A DNA stretch of 64,000 nucleotides from Klenkia brasiliensis (GTDB lineage: Bacteria; Actinomycetota; Actinomycetes; Mycobacteriales; Geodermatophilaceae): NCBI RefSeq assembly GCF_900100695.1, contig NZ_FNCF01000003.1, forward strand, positions 496,001 to 560,000, read 5' to 3'. The position numbers were made by a program, and so were the translations under genes. Shown here one piece after another: positions 25,597-33,787 of this stretch. The stretch's first letter is position 1. Each line of letters starts with the position of its first letter. Under the pieces are notes generated by a model. That model searched no databases and was not told the origin of the DNA. It saw only the letters and a program-made list of their open reading frames with translations.

Positions 25597-25613
25597 CGGT
25601 GACGGACCGGGGG

Positions 25614-26714
25614 TCAGCGGGCGGAGAGGTCCTCGTGGACGAAGCGGCGGAGCTCGGCGACGAGCAGGTCGGGCACCTCGATGCCCGGGAAGTGGCCGCC
25701 GCGGGGTAGCTCGGTCCACGACACCAGGTCCACCGCGGGCTCCACGGCCGAGCGCACCGGCAACCGCAGGTCGTGCGGCAGCACGCAGACCGCGGTCGGC
25801 ACCGTGCGGGACCACTCGTCGTCGGGGTGCACCCGCCGCTCCCAGTACAGCTGGGACGACGACCCCGCCGTGCGGGTGAACCAGTAGACGCCCGCGTTGG
25901 CCAGCACCAGGTCCACCGTCGCCGGGCCGAAGACGTCCGACGCCGGGTCGGTCCAGTCCCGGAACCGCTCCGCGATCCAGGCCAGCTGGCCGACCGGGGA
26001 GTCGGTGAGCCCATAGGCCAGCGACAGCGGCTTGGTGGCCTGCGTCTTCATGTAGCCCGACAGCTCCTGGGCCTGCCGCTTCGCCCGCGCCGCCGCCCGC
26101 TCGTCCCCGCCGTCCGCCGGCTCCAGGCCGTTGGTCATGGTCACGTGGATCCCGGCGACGTGGTCGGGGGCGGCGACGGCGAGGTCGCGCGCCACCCGGG
26201 CTCCCCAGTCGCCGCCGTGCACGACGTAGCGGTCGTGCCCGAGCCGGGCCAGCAGCTCGGCCACCGCGCGGGCCATGCGCTGCGACGTCCAGCCGCCGTC
26301 GGGCGTCGGCCCGGAGAAGCCGTAGCCGGGCAGCGACGGCACGACGACGTGCATGGTCTCGGCCAGCGGCTCGACCACCCGCTGGAACTCCACGACCGAC
26401 CCGGGCCAGCCGTGCAGCAGCACCAGCACGGGTGCGGCCGGGTCCGCGGCGCGGACGTGCAGGGCGTGCACGCGGGTGCCGTCGATCGTCGTCGTCACCT
26501 GGTCGAAGCGGTTGAGCGCGGCCTCGTGCTCGCGCCAGTCCCACGCCCCGCCCCACCGCTCCGCCAGCCGGCGGACCAGCTCGGGCTGGATGCCGCGGTC
26601 GCCGTCGAGGTCCTGCTCGGGCGCCCAGCGGGTGCGGGCCAGCCGGTCACGCAGCTCGTCGACCTCGGCCTGGGGCACCTCGACGCGGAACGGGACGACG
26701 GCGGTGTCGGTCAT
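25614..26714 (-). CDS. Epoxide hydrolase family protein
   Basis: This 366-residue alpha/beta hydrolase has the N-terminal epoxide-hydrolase lid segment (VPFRVEVPQAEVDELRDRL). The HGWPGS oxyanion motif is near residue 99, and the nucleophile aspartate lies in HGGDWGARV near 164. The catalytic histidine is in GGHFPGIEVP near the C-terminus. Members open epoxides of juvenile-hormone-like, limonene or xenobiotic substrates; some have other activities. ATG 26714 begins MTDTAVVPF, the usual family N-terminus, whereas the longer frame adds unrelated residues. It is divergent from a small hypothetical gene. It may act with the nearby monooxygenase, but nothing shows this. Confidence 0.9.
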   Translation of the reverse strand: MTDTAVVPFRVEVPQAEVDELRDRLARTRWAPEQDLDGDRGIQPELVRRLAERWGGAWDWREHEAALNRFDQVTTTIDGTRVHALHVRAADPAAPVLVLLHGWPGSVVEFQRVVEPLAETMHVVVPSLPGYGFSGPTPDGGWTSQRMARAVAELLARLGHDRYVVHGGDWGARVARDLAVAAPDHVAGIHVTMTNGLEPADGGDERAAARAKRQAQELSGYMKTQATKPLSLAYGLTDSPVGQLAWIAERFRDWTDPASDVFGPATVDLVLANAGVYWFTRTAGSSSQLYWERRVHPDDEWSRTVPTAVCVLPHDLRLPVRSAVEPAVDLVSWTELPRGGHFPGIEVPDLLVAELRRFVHEDLSAR

Positions 26715-26766
26715 GCCCCGACCTAACCGGCTCGACGCCCGGTGAGCCACCGGGCAGGCTGCCGCC

Positions 26767-27216
26767 GTGACCGGGAGCAGGCGGTGGTGGGACCTGCGCC
26801 CGGGGCGCCGAGCGCAGTGGCGGGTTCAGCGGGAGGAGCGGCTGGCCGTCAGCAGCGGTCCGGTCGACCTGGCGGGGATCCGCCGGGTCATCCAGGACGT
26901 GCTGGCCGGTCGACCACCTGGCGCCGTGACGGTGTCCGAGCGCGCGGTCCCGGCATCGACGCACCCAGGCGACCGCGACGAGGTGGAGATGGAGCTGCGT
27001 CCGCGGGTCCCCGGCGCATGCACGGTCGTCATCATCGCCAGCGAGCCGGGGTGCATCTGGATCTTCGCGGGCGACGACGAGCGCCCCGAGGAACTCACCG
27101 CGCCGATGAACGTCAACGCCATCCCCGAACGGTTGGCCCTCGACATCATCCGGGAACGACTCCTCGAGTTCGCGGAGGGCGAGGTCTACAGGGAGCGGTT
27201 CGACCCGTGGGACTGA
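26767..27216 (+). CDS. Hypothetical protein, 149 residues
   Basis: This small protein has a basic N-terminus (WWDLRPGRRAQWRVQREERL) and an acidic C-terminal half containing CTVVIIASEPGCIWIFAG and LALDIIRERLLEFAEGEVY. The composition and codon usage look genuine. No known domain, signal peptide or membrane helix was recognised. Its GTG start lies 52 nt from the divergent epoxide hydrolase start. Its end is followed by a perfect 19-bp-arm hairpin. It reads like a small soluble helper or immunity-type protein, but the function is unknown. Confidence 0.65.
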   Translation: MTGSRRWWDLRPGRRAQWRVQREERLAVSSGPVDLAGIRRVIQDVLAGRPPGAVTVSERAVPASTHPGDRDEVEMELRPRVPGACTVVIIASEPGCIWIFAGDDERPEELTAPMNVNAIPERLALDIIRERLLEFAEGEVYRERFDPWD

Positions 27217-27229
27217 GTCCCCCGCCCGG

Positions 27230-27268
27230 GCTCGTGCAGTGAGTCGCCTGGCGACTCACTGCACGAGC
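27230..27268. terminator. Perfect 19-bp-arm hairpin between convergent genes
   Basis: The arms 27230-27248 (GCTCGTGCAGTGAGTCGCC) and 27250-27268 are perfect reverse complements around one base. It starts 14 nt after the hypothetical gene's stop and ends 35 nt before the APC transporter stop. It could terminate both transcripts, although there is no U-tract. Such symmetry may also mark a mobile palindrome. Confidence 0.65.
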
Positions 27269-27302
27269 TCCGCCCGGAGACCGTTGGCGGCGGCGGCCGG
27301 CG

Positions 27303-28811
27303 TCACCGCTCGACCGTCGTCGCCTCCCGGCTGCCCAGCTCGGCGGCCATGAGCGCCTCGCCGGCCCGGCGGGCCAGGGCCGGCGCGGCGAGGACGGCGA
27401 CCAGCCCGGCCAGCAGCCACACCCCCGCCACCACCGGGAACCAGAACGGCGCCCCGTCGGCGTAGGCCGGGTAGGGGAAGACGTTGCGGATGATGGTGTA
27501 GCCGAGCACCACGAGGGCCGCGACCGGGATGACGACCTGCCACATCGGCACGCCGGGCAGCTTCTTCTGCACGAACACCAGCCGGATCGCCCCGATCGTG
27601 GTCAGCACGTAGGCGACCAGCAGGATCAGCGTGCCGATGGTCCCCGACCACAGGAACGTGTCCTCGGCCTGCGCCCCGAAGAACAGCGCGCAGACCAGCA
27701 CGATCACCGCCATCACGACAGTCGAGGCCAGCGCGGCGCGGGCCGGCACGCCCTCGCGGTTCACCGACGCCAGGCCCGAGGCGGAGCGCTCCGCGGGCGC
27801 GGTGTCCCGGGCGAAGGCGAACACCAGCCGGGACGCCCCGACCACGCAGGCCAGGCAGCAGCCGAACGCGCTGATCGCCGCGCCGAGGGTGATGGCGTCA
27901 CCGATCCAGGACCCGATGTAGGCGGTCCCGATGTCGCCGAGCAACGAGGACGACGAGGTGAACGCAGCCACCCCGGCGTCGTCGGTGCCGAAGGCCATCA
28001 TCTCCACCGCGGTGACGACGACGAAGTACACGCCGCCGAAGACCGCCGTCCCCAGGATCGCGCGGGGGATGTCCCGGCGCGGGTTGCGGGCCTCCTCCCC
28101 CAGCGTCGCCGCGGCCTCGAACCCGGCGAAGGACAGGAAGCCGAACACCACGCCCAGGAACACCGCCGAGGCGTCGGTGCCGGGGGCGACGCTGAACACG
28201 TCGAGGGTGAAGGAGCGGTCGGCGAACGTGCCCGTGGACGGCGTCGAGCCGCCGAGCAGCCGCACCAGCACGACCGCCACGATCACCAGGATCAGCGCCA
28301 CGGTGACGCCCTCGACGGTGAGCAGCACGCTGGTGCCGCGCTTGGCCGGCACCACGGTCAGCAGGTAGGCCGCCACCAGCGCGACCGCGACCAGCACGAA
28401 GGGTCCCCAGGCGGGCGGTGAGGGCCAGATGCCGACCTGCTGCAGGAACGCCGTCCCGAAGATGCCGGTCGCCGAGGAGGTGACCACCCCGTAGAAGCAG
28501 TAGGTGCCCAGCAGCCCGAAGCCGGAGAACAGCCCGGCGCGCGGGCCGAGGGTGGCGCCGACGAAGGCGTAGACGGACCCGGCGTGCTGGAAGTGCTGGC
28601 AAAGCCGGACGAACCCGTACGCGACCAGCAGCACGCCCACCGCGGCGAGCAGGAACGCCAGCGGCACGGCCCGGCCGACGGTCCCCGCCGTCCCCTGCGG
28701 GTTGATGTTGGCCGCCATCGAGGGCGCCATGAGCGCCACGGACAGGCCGATGGCCTGCCAGACCGACAACGAGCGGCGCAGGCCGCCCTTGGACTCCACC
28801 GGAACGGCCAC
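27303..28811 (-). CDS. APC-superfamily amino acid permease
   Basis: This 502-residue membrane transporter of about 12 helices has the family consensus in helix 1 (QAIGLSVALMAPSMAANI) and the helix 6-8 region SFAGFEAAATLGEEARNPRRDIPRA. GTG 28811 is chosen over the upstream TTG because AGGAG lies 8 nt before it and the protein then opens directly with a short basic tail. It follows the 2-keto acid decarboxylase gene by 109 nt on the same strand. I infer uptake of an amino acid, possibly aromatic or branched, that is then transaminated and decarboxylated. The substrate is not known. Confidence 0.88.
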   Translation of the reverse strand: MAVPVESKGGLRRSLSVWQAIGLSVALMAPSMAANINPQGTAGTVGRAVPLAFLLAAVGVLLVAYGFVRLCQHFQHAGSVYAFVGATLGPRAGLFSGFGLLGTYCFYGVVTSSATGIFGTAFLQQVGIWPSPPAWGPFVLVAVALVAAYLLTVVPAKRGTSVLLTVEGVTVALILVIVAVVLVRLLGGSTPSTGTFADRSFTLDVFSVAPGTDASAVFLGVVFGFLSFAGFEAAATLGEEARNPRRDIPRAILGTAVFGGVYFVVVTAVEMMAFGTDDAGVAAFTSSSSLLGDIGTAYIGSWIGDAITLGAAISAFGCCLACVVGASRLVFAFARDTAPAERSASGLASVNREGVPARAALASTVVMAVIVLVCALFFGAQAEDTFLWSGTIGTLILLVAYVLTTIGAIRLVFVQKKLPGVPMWQVVIPVAALVVLGYTIIRNVFPYPAYADGAPFWFPVVAGVWLLAGLVAVLAAPALARRAGEALMAAELGSREATTVER

Positions 28812-28920
28812 TCGCCACACTCCTCGCAAGACGTTGCACCAGGCAACGGGGAGTGTGCGGCCGGGTCGGGCTCCGGGGAAGAGCTGCGCGCACCCGCCGC
28901 GCAGTCGTTACACGGCGGAC

Positions 28921-30609
28921 TCAGCCCTTGGCGGCGGTGGCGAGCGCAGCGAGGGTGTCGATCAGCGGCGGGGTGTCGTCGGCGTCCAGCACCGCCCGGA
29001 CGACGTGCATCCGCCCGGTGTCGGCGAACGCCGCAGCCAGCGCGCCGGCCAGCGAGGTGTCGTCGGTGGCCTCGGCGTAGCCGGCCCGGCCGCCGGTGAA
29101 GCCGGCGACGAGCAGGCCCCAGTCCCAGGTGGCGACGTCGTTGTAGGCCGCGCGCGGGGACTGCAGGGCCCGCTCGATGGTGTAGCCGGCGTTGTCCAGC
29201 AGCAGGACGACGGGGGTCAGCCCCGCGGCGGCGATGGTGGACAGCTCCTGCACGGTCATCTGGGCCGCGCCGTCGCCGATGACCAGCACCGGGCGGCGGT
29301 CGCGGTCGGCCAGGCCCTGCCCGAGGACGGCGGGCAGCGCGTAGCCGATGGAGCTCCAGATCGGCTGGCCGCCGAAGACGGTGTCGGCCGGCAGCGGCAT
29401 GCCCAGCGCGCCCCAGTAGGCGGTGCCGGTGTCGGCCAGCAGCGCGGTGCCGGCGGGCAGCGCGCCGCCGAGGGTGTGCCACAGCTGGGCCTGGGTCAGC
29501 GGGCCGCCGGCGGCGGGGACGGCGGGGGCCTCCTGCGCGGGCGCGGTGAACCGGGGGCCGACCCGGCCGGCCAGCGCGCGGTCCAGCGCGGCGAGGGCGT
29601 CGGGCAGCAGCACCCGGCCGGTGGCCTGGTCGCCGAACCCGGCCCGGTCGGCGGCCAGGAACGGGGTGGCGGCCCCGGGGCGCCGGTGCGAGCCGAAGCC
29701 GGTCAGCTCGCTGGTCAGCACGGTGCCCACGTGCACCACGACGTCGGCCTCCTCGACCACCGCGCGGGCGCCGGGGTCGAGCATGGAACCGGCGTAGGAC
29801 CCGGCCAGCGACGGGTGACCGGGCTCGAGGACGCCGCGGGCCGACAGCTGGGTGACCACCGCGACGCCGTGCCGGGTGGCGAGGTCGGCGAGCTCGCGGT
29901 CCAGGCCGAACCGCGGCACCAGCTGACCGACGAGCAGCACCGGTCGCTGCGCACCGTGCAGCTGCTCGGCCAGCCCGTTCTCGAACGAGACCAGCGCCGA
30001 GGAGTCGGATCGGGCGACCAGCCGCTGCGCCAGCGGGGCGGCGTCGACCTCGGCCAGCGCGAGGTCCTGCGGGACGGCGAGGTAGCCGGGCTTGCGGGCG
30101 GTGACCGCGGCCAGCAGCACCCTGTCGATCTGCTCGCCCGCGCGGTCGGCGGTCAGCGTCTCGGCGGCGACGGTGACCTCGGCGGCGGCGCGCGCGAAGT
30201 GCCCGAAGTCGCCGTCGGCCAGGGTGTGGTGCACCAGCGCACCGGCCTCGACCGCGGCCCGGCGGGGCGCGCCGACGACCTGCACCAGCGGGACGTCCTC
30301 CGCGTAGGCACCGGCCAGGGCGTTGATGGCCGACAGCTCGCCGACGCCGTAGGTGGTGACGACGACGCCCAGGCCGCGCGAGCGGGCGTAGGCGTCGGCG
30401 GCGTACCCGGCGCCCAGCTCGTTCGGCGAGCCGACCCAGGTGGGCCCGCCGACGGCGAGACCGTCCAGCAGGTCGAGGTTGAAGTCGCCCGGGACGCCGA
30501 ACAGGTGGCCGACGCCCAGCTGCTGCAGCCGGGTGCCGAGGTAGGCGGCGACGGTCACCGTGGTGGTGGCGCGGCCGTCGGTGGCGGGTCGCTCGTCCAG
30601 GGCGGTCAT
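28921..30609 (-). CDS. ThDP-dependent 2-keto acid decarboxylase (indole-/phenyl-pyruvate type)
   Basis: This 562-residue enzyme of the pyruvate/indolepyruvate decarboxylase family has VGHLFGVPGDFNLDLLD with the N-terminal ThDP-site region and the catalytic Glu in GSPNELGAGYAADAYAR. It also has the dyad HH in GALVHHTLADG and the ThDP/Mg motif GDGAAQMTVQELS through LLLDNAGYTIE. It converts a 2-keto acid to an aldehyde and CO2. ATG 30609 is used because it gives the normal family N-terminus. It is divergent from an Lrp/AsnC regulator across a region with a 12-bp palindrome, and upstream of an amino acid permease. Near a homogentisate operon, phenylpyruvate or 4-hydroxyphenylpyruvate is a plausible substrate; this is inference. 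Confidence 0.9.
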   Translation of the reverse strand: MTALDERPATDGRATTTVTVAAYLGTRLQQLGVGHLFGVPGDFNLDLLDGLAVGGPTWVGSPNELGAGYAADAYARSRGLGVVVTTYGVGELSAINALAGAYAEDVPLVQVVGAPRRAAVEAGALVHHTLADGDFGHFARAAAEVTVAAETLTADRAGEQIDRVLLAAVTARKPGYLAVPQDLALAEVDAAPLAQRLVARSDSSALVSFENGLAEQLHGAQRPVLLVGQLVPRFGLDRELADLATRHGVAVVTQLSARGVLEPGHPSLAGSYAGSMLDPGARAVVEEADVVVHVGTVLTSELTGFGSHRRPGAATPFLAADRAGFGDQATGRVLLPDALAALDRALAGRVGPRFTAPAQEAPAVPAAGGPLTQAQLWHTLGGALPAGTALLADTGTAYWGALGMPLPADTVFGGQPIWSSIGYALPAVLGQGLADRDRRPVLVIGDGAAQMTVQELSTIAAAGLTPVVLLLDNAGYTIERALQSPRAAYNDVATWDWGLLVAGFTGGRAGYAEATDDTSLAGALAAAFADTGRMHVVRAVLDADDTPPLIDTLAALATAAKG

Positions 30610-30630
30610 GGCCACCACGGTGGACCGCAC

Positions 30631-30642
30631 CGCACATGTGCG
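30631..30642. promoter_or_regulatory. Palindrome CGCACATGTGCG, candidate Lrp/AsnC site
   Basis: This perfect 12-bp palindrome lies 22 nt upstream of the decarboxylase ATG and 70 nt upstream of the divergent regulator's GTG. It is the clearest symmetric element in the gap. Lrp-family regulators usually bind several such sites near their divergent target. Confidence 0.5.
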
Positions 30643-30711
30643 CAACCATCACGAGCAACGCTGAGCGATCTGCCCAATGACCCACCCGACGAGACCGGAG
30701 CGCTGCGCACC

Positions 30712-31182
30712 GTGCCCACCATCGACGCCACCGACGCCCGCATCCTGCTCGCCCTCGACGAGGACCCGCAGGCCTCGACCATGGCGCTCGCCACCCGGCT
30801 GGGCCTGGCGCGCAACACCGTGCACGCCCGGCTGCGGCGACTGGAGGACGACGGCGCGCTGCGCGCGCACAGCCGCCGGGTGGACACCACCGCCCTGGGC
30901 CGCAACCTGCTGGCGTTCATGACGCTGTCGGTCAGCCAGCGGGAGTCCCCCGCCGACACCGCCGCGGCGCTGGCCGCGATCCCCGAGGTGGTGGAGGTGC
31001 TGGCCACCACGGGCGACGCCGACCTGCTGGCCCGCGTGGTGGCCGTCGACACCGCCGACCTCTACCGGATCACCGAGCTCGTGCTCGCCGCACCCGGGGT
31101 GCAGCGGGCCAGCACGTCGATCGCGCTCGCCGACGTCGTGCCGCTGCGGGTGGCGCCACTGCTGCGGGAGCGCGCCGGCTGA
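30712..31182 (+). CDS. Lrp/AsnC-family transcriptional regulator
   Basis: This 156-residue protein has an N-terminal winged helix (DATDARILLALDEDPQAS, then LATRLGLARNTVHARLRRLEDDG) and a C-terminal RAM domain with VVEVLATTGDADLLARVV. Lrp-type proteins respond to amino acids and often regulate a divergent transport or catabolic gene. Here that is the decarboxylase and permease. GTG 30712 gives the typical length; in-frame upstream reading lacks a suitable start with a ribosome site. It ends 82 nt before the homogentisate operon and could also act there. Confidence 0.9.
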   Translation: MPTIDATDARILLALDEDPQASTMALATRLGLARNTVHARLRRLEDDGALRAHSRRVDTTALGRNLLAFMTLSVSQRESPADTAAALAAIPEVVEVLATTGDADLLARVVAVDTADLYRITELVLAAPGVQRASTSIALADVVPLRVAPLLRERAG

Positions 31183-31185
31183 CGG

Positions 31186-31260
31186 TTGTGGCCCGGGTCA
31201 CCCACCGGCTACCGTCCTGCTCAACAGGCGAGCACGCTGCTCGCATAGAGAACAGGGAGG
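31186..31260 (+). promoter_or_regulatory. Homogentisate operon promoter with leader inverted repeat
   Basis: TTGTGG (31186-31191) and TACCGT (31210-31215) form a -35/-10 pair with an 18-nt spacer. Just downstream, GCGAGCA-CGC-TGCTCGC (31228-31244) is a perfect inverted repeat. A half-site TGCTC at 31218-31222 lies 20 bp before its partner. AGGGAGG at 31254-31260 is the ribosome site for GTG 31265. The repeat sits where a repressor would block elongation or initiation, and the IclR protein at the end of the operon is the obvious candidate. Confidence 0.55.
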
Positions 31261-31264
31261 CAGT

Positions 31265-32224
31265 GTGGCCAAGCCGTTCGCATCGTCGGCCGACCTCGCG
31301 GCGAAGGAGCAGACGCTGGAGGTGCTCGCCGACGGCGTCTACGCGCTGACCGCCGAGGGCGACCCCAACCTCGGCGCGGTCGAGGGCGAGGACTTCCTGG
31401 TCTGCTTCGAGGCGCTGGCCACCCCGGTCGCCGCCCGCCGCTGGCTCTCCCGGCTGCGCGAGCACACCGACAAGCCGGTGCGCTACCTGGTGCTCAGCCA
31501 CTACCACGCCGTCCGGGTGCTGGGCGCCTCCGCGTTCGACGCGGAGGTCATCGTCAGCTCGGAGCAGACCCGCGGCCTGATCGCCGAGCGCGGCCAGCAG
31601 GACTGGGAGAGCGAGTACGGCCGGATGCCCCGGCTGTTCGAGGAGCCCGAGTCCATCCCCGGCCTGACCTGGCCCACCCTGACCTTCCGCGACAAGCTGA
31701 CCATCGAGCTGGGCGGTGACCGGGGTGAACTGGTGCTCGAGCACGTCGGCCGCGGCCACACCGAGGGCGACATCGTGGCCTGGGTGCCCAAGCACGGGAT
31801 CCTCTTCGCCGGCGACCTGGTCGAGAGCCAGGCCGCGCTCTACACCGGCGACGCGTTCCACTTCGACTGGGCCGCCGGCACCCTGGACCGGGTCAAGGCC
31901 TTCGGCGCCCAGCAGCTGATCGGCGGCCGCGGCGCCATCGCGCGCGGCCGCGTGGAGGTCGACGCCGCGGTCGAGCAGACCCGCGCCTTCCTCACCACCA
32001 TGCACGACACGGTCGGCACGGCGCACCGTTCCGGCGGCACGCTCAAGGACGCCTTCGACGCCACGCACGCAGCGCTCGCGCCGAAGTTCGGGCACTGGCC
32101 GATCTTCGAGCACTGCCTGCCCTTCGACGTCTCCCGGCTGTGGGACGAGTTCGACGGCATCGAGCGCCCCGTCATCTGGACCGCCGAGCGCGACCGCCAG
32201 GTGTGGGACCAGCTGCAGTCATGA
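31265..32224 (+). CDS. MBL-fold protein with altered metal motif, first gene of homogentisate operon
   Basis: This 319-residue metallo-beta-lactamase-fold protein retains GHTEGDIVAW and LFAGDLVE from the family. The canonical HxHxDH metal motif instead reads HYHAVRVLG near residue 79, with Asp and the third His lost. One metal site is therefore probably missing or rebuilt. The C-terminal ~100 residues (WPIFEHCLPFDVSRLWDE) are an extension not seen in small hydrolases. It starts a chain of six genes with 4-nt overlaps (one 1-nt gap) leading to hmgA. A role in handling an intermediate or detoxifying a quinone is possible but not shown. Confidence 0.85.
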   Translation: MAKPFASSADLAAKEQTLEVLADGVYALTAEGDPNLGAVEGEDFLVCFEALATPVAARRWLSRLREHTDKPVRYLVLSHYHAVRVLGASAFDAEVIVSSEQTRGLIAERGQQDWESEYGRMPRLFEEPESIPGLTWPTLTFRDKLTIELGGDRGELVLEHVGRGHTEGDIVAWVPKHGILFAGDLVESQAALYTGDAFHFDWAAGTLDRVKAFGAQQLIGGRGAIARGRVEVDAAVEQTRAFLTTMHDTVGTAHRSGGTLKDAFDATHAALAPKFGHWPIFEHCLPFDVSRLWDEFDGIERPVIWTAERDRQVWDQLQS

Positions 32225-33786
32225 CCGCGCCCGTGCTCGTGGTGGGCGCCGGCCCGGTCGGCCAGACCACCGCGCTGCTGCTGGCCCGCTGGGGCCTGCC
32301 GGTCGTGGTGCTCGACGCCCGGCCGGGGCGCGACCTGGTGGGGTCCAAGGCGATCTGCCAGCAGCGCGACGTGCTCGACGTCTGGGACTCCGTCGGCGTG
32401 CAGGTCGCCCCGCACGGGGTCACCTGGACCACTGCGCGCACCTTCCACCGCGACCGCGAGCTGTTCAGCTTCGAGTTCGTGGACCGGGGGCGCTCGCCGT
32501 TCCCGCCGTTCGTCAACGTCAGCCAGTGCCGCACCGAGGAGCTGCTGGACGAGGCGATCGCCGGCCAGCCCCTGGTCCAGGTCCGCTGGGGCGCCCGGGT
32601 GGAGGGCATCGACCAGGACGAGGACGGCGTGGTGCTGCGCTGCGCCGACGGCGGCCAGCACCGCGGCAGCCACGCCGTCGTCTGCGGGGGCGCGCGGGCC
32701 GACCTGCTGCGCCGCGAGCTGGGCCTGTCCTTCGAGGGCCGCACGTTCGGCGACCAGTTCCTCATCTGCGACATCCGCACCGAGCTGCCCGGCTGGGAGA
32801 CCGAGCGGAGGTTCTGGTTCGACCCGGTCTGGAACCCCGGCCGGCAGGTGCTCATCCACCCCTGCCCGGACTCCACCTTCCGCATCGACTGGCAGGTGCC
32901 GCCCGACTTCGACCTGGCCACCGAGGAGGCGTCGGGGGGCCTGGACGCGCGGATCCGGCAGGTCGTCGGCGACCGGCCCTACGAGGTGGTCTGGAGGTCG
33001 GTCTACCGCTTCTCCTCCCGGGTGGTCGACCGGATGCGGGTCGGCCGGGTGCTGGTGGCCGGCGACGCCGCCCACCTGGTCTCCCCGTTCGGTGCCCGGG
33101 GACTGAACTCCGGGGTGCTGGACGCCGAGAACGCGGCCTGGAAGATCGCCTTCGTCCGCCGCGGCTGGGCGGGCGACGAGCTGCTGGACAGCTACTCCGC
33201 CGAACGGCACGCCGCGGCGGTGGAGAACCTCGACATCACCGGCGCCACCATGCGGTTCCTGGTGCCGGGCAGCCCGGAGGAGTCCGCGCACCGGCTCGAC
33301 GTGCTGGAGCGCGCGGCCACCGACCCGGCCGCCCGCGCCCAGGTCGACAGCGGCCGCCTGGCCGAGCCGTTCTGGTATACCGGCTCGCCGCTGACCACGC
33401 CCGACCCACGGCGCCCGCCGGCGGGGCGGCCCGCCCGCGGGGACGTGCCCGAGCCCGCCCCCGGCGTGCTGGCCCCCGACGTCCCCGTGGTCGTGGCAGG
33501 CCGGCCGGACCTGACCCGGCTGCGGTCGCTGGCCCGGGAAGGCCTGACCGTGCTGCTGGCCGCCGAGGCCCCCGACGTGCCCGCCCCGGACGCCGACGGC
33601 CCGGTGGCGGTGCACCGGATCGACGACCTGGACCCCTCCGGGCTGCTGGCCGGCGCACTCGGGGCCTGCGCCGACGAGATCTGGGTGCTGCGGCCCGACG
33701 CGCACGTCGCCGCCGTCCTCACCGACCCGGCCGACCTCCCGGCCGCCCTCGCCCGCATCACGAACCCCACGATGGAGCTTGTCTGA
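32221..33786 (+). CDS. FAD-dependent aromatic hydroxylase
   Basis: This 521-residue class A flavin monooxygenase has VVGAGPVGQTTALLLARWG at the N-terminus, a GSKAICQQRDVLD segment typical of 3-(3-hydroxyphenyl)propionate-hydroxylase-like enzymes, and the GD motif VLVAGDAAHLVSPFGARG near residue 281. A C-terminal thioredoxin-like tail follows. Situated directly before hmgA (1-nt gap), it probably hydroxylates 3- or 4-hydroxyphenylacetate, or a relative, to homogentisate. That assignment rests on context. The ATG overlaps the MBL gene stop by 4 nt. Confidence 0.88.
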   Translation: MTAPVLVVGAGPVGQTTALLLARWGLPVVVLDARPGRDLVGSKAICQQRDVLDVWDSVGVQVAPHGVTWTTARTFHRDRELFSFEFVDRGRSPFPPFVNVSQCRTEELLDEAIAGQPLVQVRWGARVEGIDQDEDGVVLRCADGGQHRGSHAVVCGGARADLLRRELGLSFEGRTFGDQFLICDIRTELPGWETERRFWFDPVWNPGRQVLIHPCPDSTFRIDWQVPPDFDLATEEASGGLDARIRQVVGDRPYEVVWRSVYRFSSRVVDRMRVGRVLVAGDAAHLVSPFGARGLNSGVLDAENAAWKIAFVRRGWAGDELLDSYSAERHAAAVENLDITGATMRFLVPGSPEESAHRLDVLERAATDPAARAQVDSGRLAEPFWYTGSPLTTPDPRRPPAGRPARGDVPEPAPGVLAPDVPVVVAGRPDLTRLRSLAREGLTVLLAAEAPDVPAPDADGPVAVHRIDDLDPSGLLAGALGACADEIWVLRPDAHVAAVLTDPADLPAALARITNPTMELV

Positions 33787-33787
33787 G

